64,000 nt of DNA from VRUE01 sp963817905. Its GTDB lineage: Bacteria > Actinomycetota > Thermoleophilia > Solirubrobacterales > 70-9. The DNA lies in NCBI GenBank assembly GCA_963817905.1, contig CAWFPS010000003.1, positions 1,798,001-1,862,000 on the forward strand, read 5' to 3'. A program made the translations under genes and the position numbers. This document shows, piece by piece, positions 19,292 through 28,465 of the stretch (position 1 is the first letter of the stretch; each line of letters opens with the position of its first letter). Below the pieces are notes generated by a model that worked only from the letters and a program-made list of their open reading frames with translations, had not been told where the DNA came from and searched no databases.

Positions 19292-19318
19292 TTGAAATAA
19301 ATCAAACGCCACAAGATA

Positions 19319-20152
19319 CTACAAATCCCGCTTTTTCAGCAACGCATAGGATGAATAGATAAAGATTGCCGTCCAAACCAATACAATTAAGACAACATAC
19401 CAATGAACATGGTAGTCAAATGCGAATTTTTCACCGATTTCGTTCGCTATCGACTGTACTGCCTTTAATCTGGAAAAAGGTTCCACGATTAGATTAGACA
19501 TCGATTGCAGTGGAAAGAAGCCTTTTATTGTCCTGGCCGTATCCCATGATACCAATTTCCATCCAAGCAAGCCAAAGAACATTTGCTCGAGAATGGCCCA
19601 TAAAATTAGAAAGCCAAGGGCAAAGGCAGACCGTTTTACTAAAATTCCCAAAAAGAGACAGAAGGAGAAAAATCCGACCAATTTTACAAAAAATGCAATC
19701 AGATACTCCAATTGTGAGAAAATGATCGAAAGTTCATTGAAGTCAGAATAGATCAACCCCAAAATCAGGGAAACTACAAAAACAAAAACGGTTGATATCA
19801 CCGCGAAGGTAATCACGGTAAGGAATTTCGACAAGATAAATTCCTTTTTTGACAGGCCATCTATCAAATTTTGTTTGATGGTCTTATTGCTATATTCATT
19901 CGACATCATCGAGACGATGACAATGGCAAGAAACAATTTAAAAAGAGCGGTAATATAGGTATTAAAGTGCCAGATGTATGGGAAATTGAAAATACCTTGA
20001 TCCGCAAGGTGAAATTTAATAGGGCCGATGTCAAATTTTATGGCGGCTATCAAGGCAATTGAAGTCAATAGCACAAAATAGGCTATAATCAAAACCTTAC
20101 TGGCCCGGTTGTTCCAAAGTTTAATGAATTCTATTTGTAAAAGTCGTTTCAT
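19319..20152 (-). CDS. ABC-2 type transporter permease
   Basis: The 277-residue protein starts MKRLLQIEFIKLWNNRASKVL, typical for ABC-2 permeases, and has about six membrane helices. The motif SNEYSNKTIKQNLIDGLSKKEFILSKFL between helices two and three is the usual cytoplasmic coupling segment. It lies 13 bases after the ATPase gene and 27 bases before the T9SS gene, so all are probably one operon. Export substrate is unknown. Confidence 0.9.
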   Translation of the reverse strand: MKRLLQIEFIKLWNNRASKVLIIAYFVLLTSIALIAAIKFDIGPIKFHLADQGIFNFPYIWHFNTYITALFKLFLAIVIVSMMSNEYSNKTIKQNLIDGLSKKEFILSKFLTVITFAVISTVFVFVVSLILGLIYSDFNELSIIFSQLEYLIAFFVKLVGFFSFCLFLGILVKRSAFALGFLILWAILEQMFFGLLGWKLVSWDTARTIKGFFPLQSMSNLIVEPFSRLKAVQSIANEIGEKFAFDYHVHWYVVLIVLVWTAIFIYSSYALLKKRDL

Positions 20153-20165
20153 ATGCGGTCTTCTA

Positions 20166-21083
20166 TTAATGGGTCTCGTTGGCTAGCGACGGTGTTTTGG
20201 TCAGGGTCAAAAATTGTTCTTCCAAACTCTCTTTTCTTTTCACAAGATGGGAAAGCACAATTCCCTTCTCAAACAATAGGGTATTTAACTCCGCCGCTCC
20301 CATTTCCTCTTTTAAAAAGGCAGTAACAAGGCCATTTTCTGTTTTTATTTCACCAAAACTGGCATTTCCTTCCAAAAAGATTTTAAGCTTTTCGATCTGC
20401 TGGGTCCTCAGTTCAAAAAAACCAAAACTGGCAAGCATACCATCTACGGTACCAGAATATAACTTTTCACCTTTTCTAAGGATTACAACATGGGTACAGA
20501 CTTTTTCAACTTCGTCCAAGAGGTGGGAGGCCAACAAAATTGTGGTACCTTCAGACGCAATCTTTTTTATGATTTCCCGAATCTGATGTATTCCTTGGGG
20601 GTCTAGGCCATTGGTCGGTTCATCGAGGATTAGGATTTCTGGATTGTTCAATAGGGCAGAGGCAATGGCCAGGCGTTGTTTCATGCCTAACGAATAGGTT
20701 CTGAACTTGCTGTCCTTGCGGTCCAGTAATCCTACAATTTCTAATTTTTCTTCTACCCGGTCTTCAGGCACTTCCTTAATTTTACAGACCAGTTTGAGGT
20801 TCTGGACTGCTGTCATATAGGGATAAAAGTTTGGCCTTTCAATGATGGCCCCTACTTTTTTAAGTGCATCGTGGGTCGTTGTGTTCCCATCGAACCAAGA
20901 GAATTGTCCACTCGTCGCATTCACAACATTCAACACAATGCCTAAAGTGGTTGATTTTCCGCTCCCGTTAGGCCCTAGAATTCCATATACATTTCCTTTT
21001 TCAATCGTAAACGACAAATCTTTAACCGCGGTCAGATGTCCAAACTTTTTAGTAAGGTGTTGTACGGTGAGTATTTTTTCCAA
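20166..21083 (-). CDS. ABC transporter ATP-binding protein
   Basis: The 305-residue ATPase has Walker A GPNGSGKST (residues 37-45), signature YSLGMKQR, Walker B LILDEPTNGLD and a switch His in LLASHLLDEVEKV. The C-terminal ~80 residues after the ATPase domain are the extension usual in the DRA/bacitracin-type family. It pairs with the permease downstream, forming a half-exporter of the drug, peptide or lipid type. Confidence 0.95.
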   Translation of the reverse strand: MEKILTVQHLTKKFGHLTAVKDLSFTIEKGNVYGILGPNGSGKSTTLGIVLNVVNATSGQFSWFDGNTTTHDALKKVGAIIERPNFYPYMTAVQNLKLVCKIKEVPEDRVEEKLEIVGLLDRKDSKFRTYSLGMKQRLAIASALLNNPEILILDEPTNGLDPQGIHQIREIIKKIASEGTTILLASHLLDEVEKVCTHVVILRKGEKLYSGTVDGMLASFGFFELRTQQIEKLKIFLEGNASFGEIKTENGLVTAFLKEEMGAAELNTLLFEKGIVLSHLVKRKESLEEQFLTLTKTPSLANETH

Positions 21084-21130
21084 AATGGTCTTGCTTTTTA
21101 ATAGTATGCCCTTACTTGACGAAGAAACCC

Positions 21131-21138
21131 TAAATTTG
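21131..21138 (+). promoter_or_regulatory. Promoter -7 element
   Basis: TAAATTTG matches TANNTTTG, 35 bases before ATG 21173. No -33 box at standard spacing was found. It rules out starts in the region before it. Confidence 0.4.
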
Positions 21139-21172
21139 TTACATACGAATCGCGATAAAATATACCAATCCT

Positions 21173-22255
21173 ATGTCGGAGGAACGATTAATGTCGAAGA
21201 AGAAACCCGCTTATCCGGTCAACGAACGGCTTGATGCCTATTTGGACCATTACAACCGAAAAATAGAGATACCCATATTTTATGAGGATCTTCTGCGTTT
21301 CTCCGGATCAGTTGTAGTATACGATTCGAATGATGAAGATACTTTATGGATCCGGGTGTATTATTCTGATTGTGATCGGCAGGAAATTGATTTGAGCCTT
21401 AAAAAGGTATATTCTATTTTACATTCCGACGGAAGCGATAGCATCATACAATATCTGAATGTGGATGCGGTCGACTATTGCACGTTTGGCAACTCGAAGC
21501 CATTCAGAATTAAGGTTCGGAACATTCTCAATGATAACTTCACCTATTTTTACGTCAAGAAGACCGATGCATCCCGTGTATATGGGCTTGAATTAGAGCA
21601 TATGCTGTCACCATACAATCTTAACTTTTTGGTCTATAAGGATACCTTGATCGAAGAGCATATCTCTGGCATTCCGGGAGATGTTTTTATCAAGGAATTC
21701 CTCCCAAAATGCACGGAATCCGAAAAGGCCCAGCTTGCAAAGGAATTCGTAAAGTTTAATGAACGCTGTATGATTCGGCTTTTGGGGGATATGCGTTCTT
21801 ATAACTATGTCATCGTCCCCACCCATGATTTCGATCATGTGGTCTATAAGATACGTGCAATCGATTTTGACCAACAATGTTTTGAAGGAAAACTTAAGGT
21901 CTATCGCCCGCAGTTTTTCAAGGAAAACTTTTTGATGGTCGATCTGGTGCGCGGTAAATTGCAGCGTAATTCAATAGATCAGTACAAGGTCGAAGAGCGA
22001 TCAATCGTGGCCAAACGGATAATAAGTTCAGAGGATCGCATCGAACAATTGATTAAAATATGTCGGGATGATACAATTTCGTTGGTTGAAAACATCACTT
22101 TATTGGGAAGTCAGATTTATGAGCTGACCCTTGACGCAAAATTCAAACGATGCAAGAGTATGGGTGAAATACTGTCTTTGGCATTGGATTTTGTCAAAAG
22201 AAACTATGAGAATGTAAGCATGAAGCAGATTATAGAACAGCGGATAAAAATTTAG
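21173..22255 (+). CDS. Unknown conserved-looking protein with kinase-like motifs
   Basis: This soluble 360-residue protein is not in a family I can name. The middle carries GDMRSYNYVI (residues 205-214) and IDFDQ (230-234), a pattern like the catalytic loop and DFD metal motif of aminoglycoside-phosphotransferase or HipA-type kinases (GDxxxxN...IDFD). No clear glycine loop was seen, although EEHISGIPGD at 161-170 could stand in that region. The C-terminal third is helical. A second Met at 21191 is preceded by GGAGG at 8 bases and is an alternative start. The kinase-like reading is my inference only. Confidence 0.75.
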   Translation: MSEERLMSKKKPAYPVNERLDAYLDHYNRKIEIPIFYEDLLRFSGSVVVYDSNDEDTLWIRVYYSDCDRQEIDLSLKKVYSILHSDGSDSIIQYLNVDAVDYCTFGNSKPFRIKVRNILNDNFTYFYVKKTDASRVYGLELEHMLSPYNLNFLVYKDTLIEEHISGIPGDVFIKEFLPKCTESEKAQLAKEFVKFNERCMIRLLGDMRSYNYVIVPTHDFDHVVYKIRAIDFDQQCFEGKLKVYRPQFFKENFLMVDLVRGKLQRNSIDQYKVEERSIVAKRIISSEDRIEQLIKICRDDTISLVENITLLGSQIYELTLDAKFKRCKSMGEILSLALDFVKRNYENVSMKQIIEQRIKI

Positions 22256-22379
22256 TGTCATGCCCATTTTGACTGTACCCTATGTGCAGGCATGGTTTCT
22301 ATGGCTGAATTTTCATACCACAAATCCCATGATCCGTTAAAGCATTCAAATTTTGTGCTTTTTTATCCCTTTACAGTGG

Positions 22380-23438
22380 TTAGCTTTTTTGTTCCTTGTT
22401 AAAATAGACCAAATAGTAATACATCTGTCGCTCCTCGTCCCACCCTTTTTCTACGAATTTTTGTGCCGAATCCAGGTTAATGAAATCAAGTTTTATTTGA
22501 ATGTTCGTGTCAAGATTAATGACATTCCGCATTTTTTTTCGCGCATCGCTGACAGCCTTGTTGGCAATATCGAAGTTTGAAACATCCTCGATGCTATATT
22601 TCGGCCCTTTTTCGACCTTATAGTGTTTAAATTCTGGAATCAATTCTGGGTTTTCCATCACTTCGTTTAAGAAACTCGTCTCCTCAAAAGCGTCGTTCTT
22701 GGCAAAATGATTAACGGCACGATTCATAAAAAGGACTTCTTGTTGTTTGTCTTCTGCGGGCAACACAACGTCCTTAGCAAAATTCTGGCAGAATTTCAAA
22801 TAGTTCTTGGTATAAAAATTGTCATCGGCCAAGGAATCGACCCCCAAGAAATTTTCTAACCAATATTTGGTATCATAACGATTGCTATCTACCGAAAGGA
22901 CTTTAAAACCATCCTCTTTGTTGACATTAAAAATTAGGCAGCCTTTGTCTAATTTATTGATATTGATCCCTTGCTGAATTACAATATCCAAATTGCTTCC
23001 TTTTTCCTTGAACTGCAGAAAGTCATGCTTTAGCTCACTTTTAAAAATGCCCAATGCATCGACTTTTTGATTGTCTAAAAGAATACCGGTCAAATAGGCA
23101 ATATAGACCTCACCACTCTTAATATGTGGATGATTCGATTGTTCGTAGAGGTGGGTGGCCAATTTTTTTGAGCTTAAATGGGCCACACTGGGTTCGTCGA
23201 AAATCTCGGAAACATATTTATACACTTCATTGAATTCAACGTCGACTTCATTGGTCAAATGGTAATAATTTTCTTCTTTCTCACGAAATGGCCTAAAAAA
23301 GTATTCCTTTAAAAGACCCGTGGTCTCATCATTTAGTTGATAAGGTTCGGCTGATAGAAAAATGTTTTCGGCCTTATTTTTATTGCCGACACGATGAACC
23401 GATAAACTTTCGATATGGGTGGGGTAGAGGTTTATCAT
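22380..23438 (-). CDS. Nucleoid-associated protein, NdpA/YejK family
   Basis: The 352-residue protein matches the NdpA pattern: N-terminal MINLYPTHIESLSVHRVGNK, the central FNEVYKYVSEIFDEP and HIKSGEVYIAYLTGILLDNQKVDALGIFKSE, and a C-terminal domain with the HYKVEKGPKYSIED stretch. E. coli YejK binds the nucleoid and topoisomerase IV; the role in Bacteroidota is less studied. It converges on the kinase-like gene. Confidence 0.9.
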   Translation of the reverse strand: MINLYPTHIESLSVHRVGNKNKAENIFLSAEPYQLNDETTGLLKEYFFRPFREKEENYYHLTNEVDVEFNEVYKYVSEIFDEPSVAHLSSKKLATHLYEQSNHPHIKSGEVYIAYLTGILLDNQKVDALGIFKSELKHDFLQFKEKGSNLDIVIQQGININKLDKGCLIFNVNKEDGFKVLSVDSNRYDTKYWLENFLGVDSLADDNFYTKNYLKFCQNFAKDVVLPAEDKQQEVLFMNRAVNHFAKNDAFEETSFLNEVMENPELIPEFKHYKVEKGPKYSIEDVSNFDIANKAVSDARKKMRNVINLDTNIQIKLDFINLDSAQKFVEKGWDEERQMYYYLVYFNKEQKS

Positions 23439-23573
23439 ATTTTGAAATAGTGGATTAACTAGTTAATTTTCTCTTGGAAATGTTTTGTTTTAACGTAAAA
23501 AAGTTGAAGTGTCAACGAGTATGTCGATATAAGGACTTAAGCATACATCGTGTTATTTTAACCTAGAATACCG

Positions 23574-24068
23574 TCAGTTCCAATTTTCATCGAAATCGAG
23601 GTCGTCGTAATTTTCCAGGGTATCATCAAAATCGAAGGTCGGATCCGATTCGAAATTTTTCTCTGGGGGATCTTCGGGCAATTCCCCAAAGCTAAAGAGG
23701 ACATTTGGATAGGAGCGCCCATTTTCCTTCTCGACAATATCGGCCAATTCAACAAAAAAGGTCCACATACTCAAAAAATCGTATACATAGATAAGTCGGG
23801 GTGTATTTTCGGAAAGAACATCCTCTAAATAGGTCTCATTCATCAATTTCACATCCGACCCATTTTCGCCCATATCGAAAAGGGCTATTTCCTGGTCTTG
23901 GTTCCAGTCGGCGTCACAGGTATAAAACGAAGCCATCTCATTTCCCATAAATCCAAATGACTGGGCAACTACATTATGAAACTCTTCCAAAGAACTACTT
24001 GCATCTACCGCTAAATCCCGAAATATGTCTTCCTCGGCATCTAGAATTATTCGGATCTTGTAAATCAT
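23574..24068 (-). CDS. Plasmid pRiA4b ORF-3-like protein
   Basis: ATG 24068 gives MIYKIRIILDAEEDIFRDLAVD, the usual start of the pRiA4b ORF-3-like (IS1096 TnpR-like, PF07929) family, followed by HNVVAQSFGFMGNEMASFY and an acidic tail (DFDDTLENYDDLDFDENW). The length is 164 residues. An in-frame start at 24092 lies inside the -7 promoter box and is rejected. The function of the family is unknown. It is common as a chromosomal gene in flavobacteria and is not evidence of a mobile element here. Confidence 0.85.
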   Translation of the reverse strand: MIYKIRIILDAEEDIFRDLAVDASSSLEEFHNVVAQSFGFMGNEMASFYTCDADWNQDQEIALFDMGENGSDVKLMNETYLEDVLSENTPRLIYVYDFLSMWTFFVELADIVEKENGRSYPNVLFSFGELPEDPPEKNFESDPTFDFDDTLENYDDLDFDENWN

Positions 24069-24089
24069 GCCCTTTTTTTTAGGTAGCAG

Positions 24090-24097
24090 CAAAGTTA
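24090..24097 (-). promoter_or_regulatory. Promoter -7 element of the pRiA4b ORF-3-like gene
   Basis: Minus-strand TAACTTTG matches TANNTTTG and lies 22 bases before ATG 24068. It decides the start codon. No -33 box was identified. Confidence 0.45.
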
Positions 24098-25135
24098 CAA
24101 AGTTTTAGGACTTTTAATGGCATTTCGAGCTTCCAAAATCAAATAGCATTGTACCCCAAAGAGTAAGGAAGCTAGGATAAGGTGTATGGGTTGCGTCGCA
24201 TAGGGAAATTGAAGATAATACATGGCGATGCCCGTCAAAATCTCGGCCAAGATCAGGATCAAAACCCATCTTATTTTTGAAAAACCCAATTGGAAGCGAT
24301 ATATCCTAAAGGCAATGTACAAGTTTAGCAACCCCACGAAAATCGAAAAGGAGCGGTGCAGATAGAATTGAAAGATAGGTTGTTGCAACCAAAGGTTTTT
24401 CGCGGTTTCCCCGAACGAATCGATCTGCGTATCCACGAATTGCCGCACCTGCGTTCCCAAAAGTACTTGGGTTAGGGTTGCCAACATAGCAAAAATCAAT
24501 AGCCGAACCAGTAAGGAATCCTTTTTGAAATGGTTATTTGTAGTCGTAGATGCTGTTTTATGGATCAAAACGAGCAATAGGGCCACAATGGCCAGGGCCA
24601 TAAACATATGGATCGTAATCTTTACGGGCTCTAAAACCGAAAAAACAACCGTGGCACCCAACCAAGCTTGAAAGCCCATTCCAAAAACAACCGACCATGA
24701 AATCACGGGCACCATCTTATTTTTCTTCCAGTATTTGAATGAATAGAGGGCAAGGGCCAGTGTTGCCAAACCGGCCAAGGCTCCCAAAAGGCGGTTTATG
24801 AATTCTACCCAGGTATGGGAGGCGTTAAACTTGGCATAATCGTGTTTGGTATAGGGTTCCCAATGTGCCTTATCAAAGGTTGCCGTAGTTTTGAAGTCTG
24901 ATGTAGCCACTTGCAATGCGGAATCCAAGATAATCACTTGTCCCTTTTTATACGCGTGGTCCGGTTTCCATTGCAATTCAGAACGATGGGTCGGTGGAAT
25001 GTAATAGCCAAAGCATTTCGGCCAATCGGGACACCCCATGCCACTTCCCGTCATACGAACCACGGCTCCCGCCAAAATTACGAGATAGACTAAAATCAAT
25101 GAAATTTTAGCCAGTTTTCTAAACGTTTTATCCAT
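24095..25135 (-). CDS. ctaA: Heme A synthase (COX15/CtaA)
   Basis: CtaA oxidises the C8 methyl of heme O to make heme A for cytochrome c oxidase. The 346-residue protein has eight predicted membrane helices, the N-terminal VVRMTGSGMGCPDWPKCFG motif with its loop cysteines, and conserved helix His in FNASHTWVEFINR and HMFMA, and in LHRSFS later. It is intact. The cox genes are not in the window. Confidence 0.94.
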   Translation of the reverse strand: MDKTFRKLAKISLILVYLVILAGAVVRMTGSGMGCPDWPKCFGYYIPPTHRSELQWKPDHAYKKGQVIILDSALQVATSDFKTTATFDKAHWEPYTKHDYAKFNASHTWVEFINRLLGALAGLATLALALYSFKYWKKNKMVPVISWSVVFGMGFQAWLGATVVFSVLEPVKITIHMFMALAIVALLLVLIHKTASTTTNNHFKKDSLLVRLLIFAMLATLTQVLLGTQVRQFVDTQIDSFGETAKNLWLQQPIFQFYLHRSFSIFVGLLNLYIAFRIYRFQLGFSKIRWVLILILAEILTGIAMYYLQFPYATQPIHLILASLLFGVQCYLILEARNAIKSPKTL

Positions 25136-25198
25136 TGATGAGATGCAATTTTAGGCACATATATAAGTCACGTTTGAAGGCTCTTAAAGTAGTGCTGA

Positions 25199-26653
25199 TC
25201 AATTTTTAAGGAATTTACCTTGCGTATCCATTTTTGGGATTAGCCCTAGTTCAGTGCCTTTTTTCAGCATCAACGCAAAAGCAGCCTCACGTTCGTTCGG
25301 TATCTCGCCTTCCAATATGGCCTCTTTGATAGCCTCCTTAATGATTCCGATTTTTTTACAAGGGTCTAGGTCAAAGACTTTCATTATCTCTTCACCTGTT
25401 ATGGGTGGCTGAAAATTACGCACATGGTCCCTAGCTTCGACTTCCTCGATTTTTTGTCGTACCACCTTAAAATTATGCTTGTACTTTTTTTGTTTTTTTG
25501 AATTTTTAGTCGTGATATCCGCTTCACAGAGCGTCATAAGATCTTCAACGTGATCTCCTGCGTCGAATACCAATCTTCGCACAGCCGAATCGGTCACAAA
25601 ATCCTCCGAAAGTATGATGGGTCGTGAACTCATCAATACCATTTTCTGAACAAATTTCATTTTATCGTTCAACGGCATGTGCAAGCGTTTGAAAAGCTTG
25701 TAAACCATTTTAGAGCCTACAAATTCATGCCCATGGAATGTCCAACCTAATTTTTTATGGAATTTTTTCGTCGGTGCCTTCCCAATGTCGTGCAATAGGG
25801 CTGCCCATCGTAACCATAGATTGTCGGTAGTTATTGCAATATTATCGACCACTTCCAAGGTATGCCAAAAATTGTCCTTATGGCGTTGGCCTTCTATCTC
25901 TTGTATCCCTTCGAGGGCTACTAATTCTGGAAGAATATAGGGAAGTAGTCCGGTCTTATGCAAAAGGGTGAATCCGACGGATGGTTTATCGCTCTCTAAA
26001 ATTTTATGCAACTCGTCGACTATGCGTTCCCCGGATATGATTTTAATGCGTTCCCGATTGTTCGTAATGCATTGAAGTGATTCTAATTGAATTTCAAAGT
26101 GCAATTGGGTGGCAAATCGGATTGCTCGCATCATCCTAAGGGGATCATCCGAATACGTAATGTTAGGATCTAATGGGGTGCGGATCAGTTTTTTGGCAAG
26201 GTCTGATTGTCCATCGAAGGGATCTATTAACTTCCCGAAATCGCTTGCATTTAAGGAGATGGCCATGGTGTTTATGGTAAAATCGCGGCGTTTCTGATCT
26301 TCTTCCAATGTACCGTTTTCTACAATTGGCTTTCGGCTATCCCTTTGATAACTTTCCTTACGGGCCCCGACAAACTCTAATTCCAACCCTTGGTGACGAA
26401 TCATGGCCGTGCCAAAGTTCTTGAAAACGGAAACCTGGGGGCGGCCAGGTAATTTCAAGGCCACTTTTTCGGCCAGTTCGATTCCACTGCCGACGGCTAC
26501 AATATCGATGTCCTTGGGTATTTGGCGTGCGCAAAGATAATCCCTGACAAAACCACCAATTACATAACAATCAATGCCAATTTCGGCGGCTGCCTCGGCC
26601 ACTAGACTGAAAATCGGGTTATGTAATGCTGCTTTGTGGTCTTTGAGGTTCAA
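25199..26653 (-). CDS. cca: CCA-adding tRNA nucleotidyltransferase with HD domain
   Basis: The 484-residue enzyme adds or repairs the 3' CCA of tRNA. It shows GGFVRDYL (residues 33-40), the catalytic DID at 48-50, the RRDFTINTMA motif, a neck/body domain, and an HD phosphohydrolase domain with LLHDIGKAPTK. The start codon appears to be TTG (M-N-L-K-D-H-K); no in-frame ATG is found upstream over 100 bases. A typical class II enzyme, intact. Confidence 0.95.
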   Translation of the reverse strand: MNLKDHKAALHNPIFSLVAEAAAEIGIDCYVIGGFVRDYLCARQIPKDIDIVAVGSGIELAEKVALKLPGRPQVSVFKNFGTAMIRHQGLELEFVGARKESYQRDSRKPIVENGTLEEDQKRRDFTINTMAISLNASDFGKLIDPFDGQSDLAKKLIRTPLDPNITYSDDPLRMMRAIRFATQLHFEIQLESLQCITNNRERIKIISGERIVDELHKILESDKPSVGFTLLHKTGLLPYILPELVALEGIQEIEGQRHKDNFWHTLEVVDNIAITTDNLWLRWAALLHDIGKAPTKKFHKKLGWTFHGHEFVGSKMVYKLFKRLHMPLNDKMKFVQKMVLMSSRPIILSEDFVTDSAVRRLVFDAGDHVEDLMTLCEADITTKNSKKQKKYKHNFKVVRQKIEEVEARDHVRNFQPPITGEEIMKVFDLDPCKKIGIIKEAIKEAILEGEIPNEREAAFALMLKKGTELGLIPKMDTQGKFLKN

Positions 26654-26824
26654 AGGTTCAATATTTATGATTCTTGGCCGAGTGTATCGAGGTACTTGAA
26701 TTTTGACTTCAAGGATCGGCGCATTTCTGTGACACGGCTATTTTATCCAGCGAATACAAACCAGAAAGTCCCATTGCCCATCATTAAATTGGGTAAGGAT
26801 TTTTCGGCCACAGCAACCCAAGTG

Positions 26825-27388
26825 CTATTCCCGGATTACCTTAACGGTGCCGTCGTTGCCCAATTTAATGATTGACGACGGCGCGTCGTTTGTACTATCG
26901 CGATGCAAATTTACCACATAGTCGACTCCTTTTAAAATTACGGGTGATATTTCACCAAAGCTCCTGGGCGTTGGTGCCCCTGATATATTTGCTGAAGTCG
27001 AAACGATGGGTTTTTTGAAATTGGTAATCAAATATTTACAAAATTTATCGGTGGCCACTCTTAGGCCCAAGGTGTTGTCGGTAGCAATCAAATTTTTAGC
27101 GATGCCTTTTGGCCGATCATAAATTATGGTAATGGGTTTATTTGATAAAGAAATGATGTCATAGGCAACATCCGGCACTTTTTCCACATGCCTTTCAAGC
27201 ATGGCTTCATTCGAAACCAAGCAAATCAAGGCCTTGCTATCTTCCCGTTGTTTTAAGGAATAAATGCGCTTTATGGCAGCTTCATTGGTGGCATCACAAC
27301 CTATGCCCCATACAGTATCTGTGGGATAAACAATAAGGCCCCCTTGTGCGAGGGTGGCCAAGGCTTCTTTGACTGCGGTTTCAAACAT
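26825..27388 (-). CDS. Threonylcarbamoyl-AMP synthase, Sua5/YrdC/YwlC family
   Basis: This enzyme makes L-threonylcarbamoyl-AMP from threonine, bicarbonate and ATP for tRNA t6A37 modification. Family motifs are GLIVYPTDTVWGIGCDA, KQREDSKALICLV and a PIVSTSANISGAP segment. ATG 27388 (MFETAVKEAL) gives 187 residues; a start at 27430 would overlap the -7 box at 27428-27435 and is unlikely. The short form lacks the Sua5 C-terminal domain. Confidence 0.94.
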   Translation of the reverse strand: MFETAVKEALATLAQGGLIVYPTDTVWGIGCDATNEAAIKRIYSLKQREDSKALICLVSNEAMLERHVEKVPDVAYDIISLSNKPITIIYDRPKGIAKNLIATDNTLGLRVATDKFCKYLITNFKKPIVSTSANISGAPTPRSFGEISPVILKGVDYVVNLHRDSTNDAPSSIIKLGNDGTVKVIRE

Positions 27389-27427
27389 TAAGATAGTTCT
27401 TAATCTACTATAATGGTATATGCAGCA

Positions 27428-27435
27428 CAAAGATA
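27428..27435 (-). promoter_or_regulatory. Promoter -7 element of the threonylcarbamoyl-AMP synthase gene
   Basis: Minus-strand TATCTTTG, 40 bases before ATG 27388. A TTG lies only 12 bases upstream of it, which is too near for a standard -33 box. Confidence 0.4.
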
Positions 27436-27559
27436 TCCTAAAAGAAGCAATCTAGATCTATCCTCCGTATTCCTGAAAATCTATCAATACAACCTAAGGG
27501 GAAAACGACATTGCAAGCTAGGGAAAAAGTAGATAGGAGCGAATTGCAGTCCGCTATGC

Positions 27560-28369
27560 TCAGGCTTTGATCGTCTTATAGGAAAAGGAAGGTTTAGGTT
27601 CATCGTACAAACGCCGTAATTCAAGATACCGTTCGACTTCGCCTAAGGCAGCAAGGTAACTGATTATAAAGCCTTTTCTTGCATCCAGGAATCCAAGTCG
27701 TATTACAAAGTGATATACGAATTTCCAGAAAGGTTTGAAGATCAAACTACCGTAATGAAATCGCTTTTCATTTTGATATGCTTCTTTTGCTTTAAATCGG
27801 CCGTATTTCAGCATTTTCGACTTATAATCCTTGTAATCCTTATAGGAATAATGAATTAACTTTTCATTAAAAATGCCTGTTTTTCCATCAACTTCCAAGG
27901 TTTCGTGTACGATACGCTGTGTTGAAAACTTTACTTTCGATCTTTGGAACAAACGGTAATTTTTATCGGTACGCCATCCGCAGAAATGCAACGGCTTTTT
28001 GTGAAACATAAATTTTTTATAGACCCAATAGGCAGAACAGGGTTTCTCAAGAGCCAATGTTGCTTCGATTTCAAGCCTTAAGCGATCAGGCACTACTTCA
28101 TCTGCATCCGTAAAAAGTACCCATTCGTTCGATGCCAGTGAAAGGGCGTACGATTTTTGTTTGGTAAAATTTTCAAAAGTCCTTTGAACTACCTTTACTT
28201 TAGGATGTTTCGCAAGAAACTCAAAAGTACCGTCATCGCTAAAAGAATCAACCACGATTATCTCATCGGCAAAAGAGATTGAAGCGACGCACTGTTCAAT
28301 GTACCTAATTTCATTGTAGGTAATTACCAATGCTGTCAGCTTTTTCTTATGAAGGGTTTTTGACGTCAT
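27560..28369 (-). CDS. Glycosyltransferase family 2, WaaE/KdtX-like
   Basis: The 269-residue GT2 has LTALVITYNEIRYIEQCVASI, the nucleotide-sugar site DEIIVVDSFSDDGT and the metal-binding FTDADE. The C-terminal half (SYKDYKDYKSKMLKYGRFKA and the helical RLGFLDARKG end) is as in LPS-core beta-1,4-glucosyltransferases of the WaaE type. It is clearly paralogous to the C-terminal half of the gene upstream, from which it is 96 bases away. It probably acts on the cytoplasmic face in surface-glycan assembly. Confidence 0.92.
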   Translation of the reverse strand: MTSKTLHKKKLTALVITYNEIRYIEQCVASISFADEIIVVDSFSDDGTFEFLAKHPKVKVVQRTFENFTKQKSYALSLASNEWVLFTDADEVVPDRLRLEIEATLALEKPCSAYWVYKKFMFHKKPLHFCGWRTDKNYRLFQRSKVKFSTQRIVHETLEVDGKTGIFNEKLIHYSYKDYKDYKSKMLKYGRFKAKEAYQNEKRFHYGSLIFKPFWKFVYHFVIRLGFLDARKGFIISYLAALGEVERYLELRRLYDEPKPSFSYKTIKA

Positions 28370-28465
28370 ACCCTTTTATAACTTAAAAATCGCCTAAAAA
28401 TTATATTTCATCTAAGAATTCAAGGACTAAATATAAAATGGTGACAGTTCAAAGAGCGTTGTTTC

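Noticed and set aside
23574..24068. Transposon passenger (IS1096/pRiA4b ORF-3 label)
   Set aside because: The family name is historical; the gene sits among core genes without any inverted repeats or transposase.
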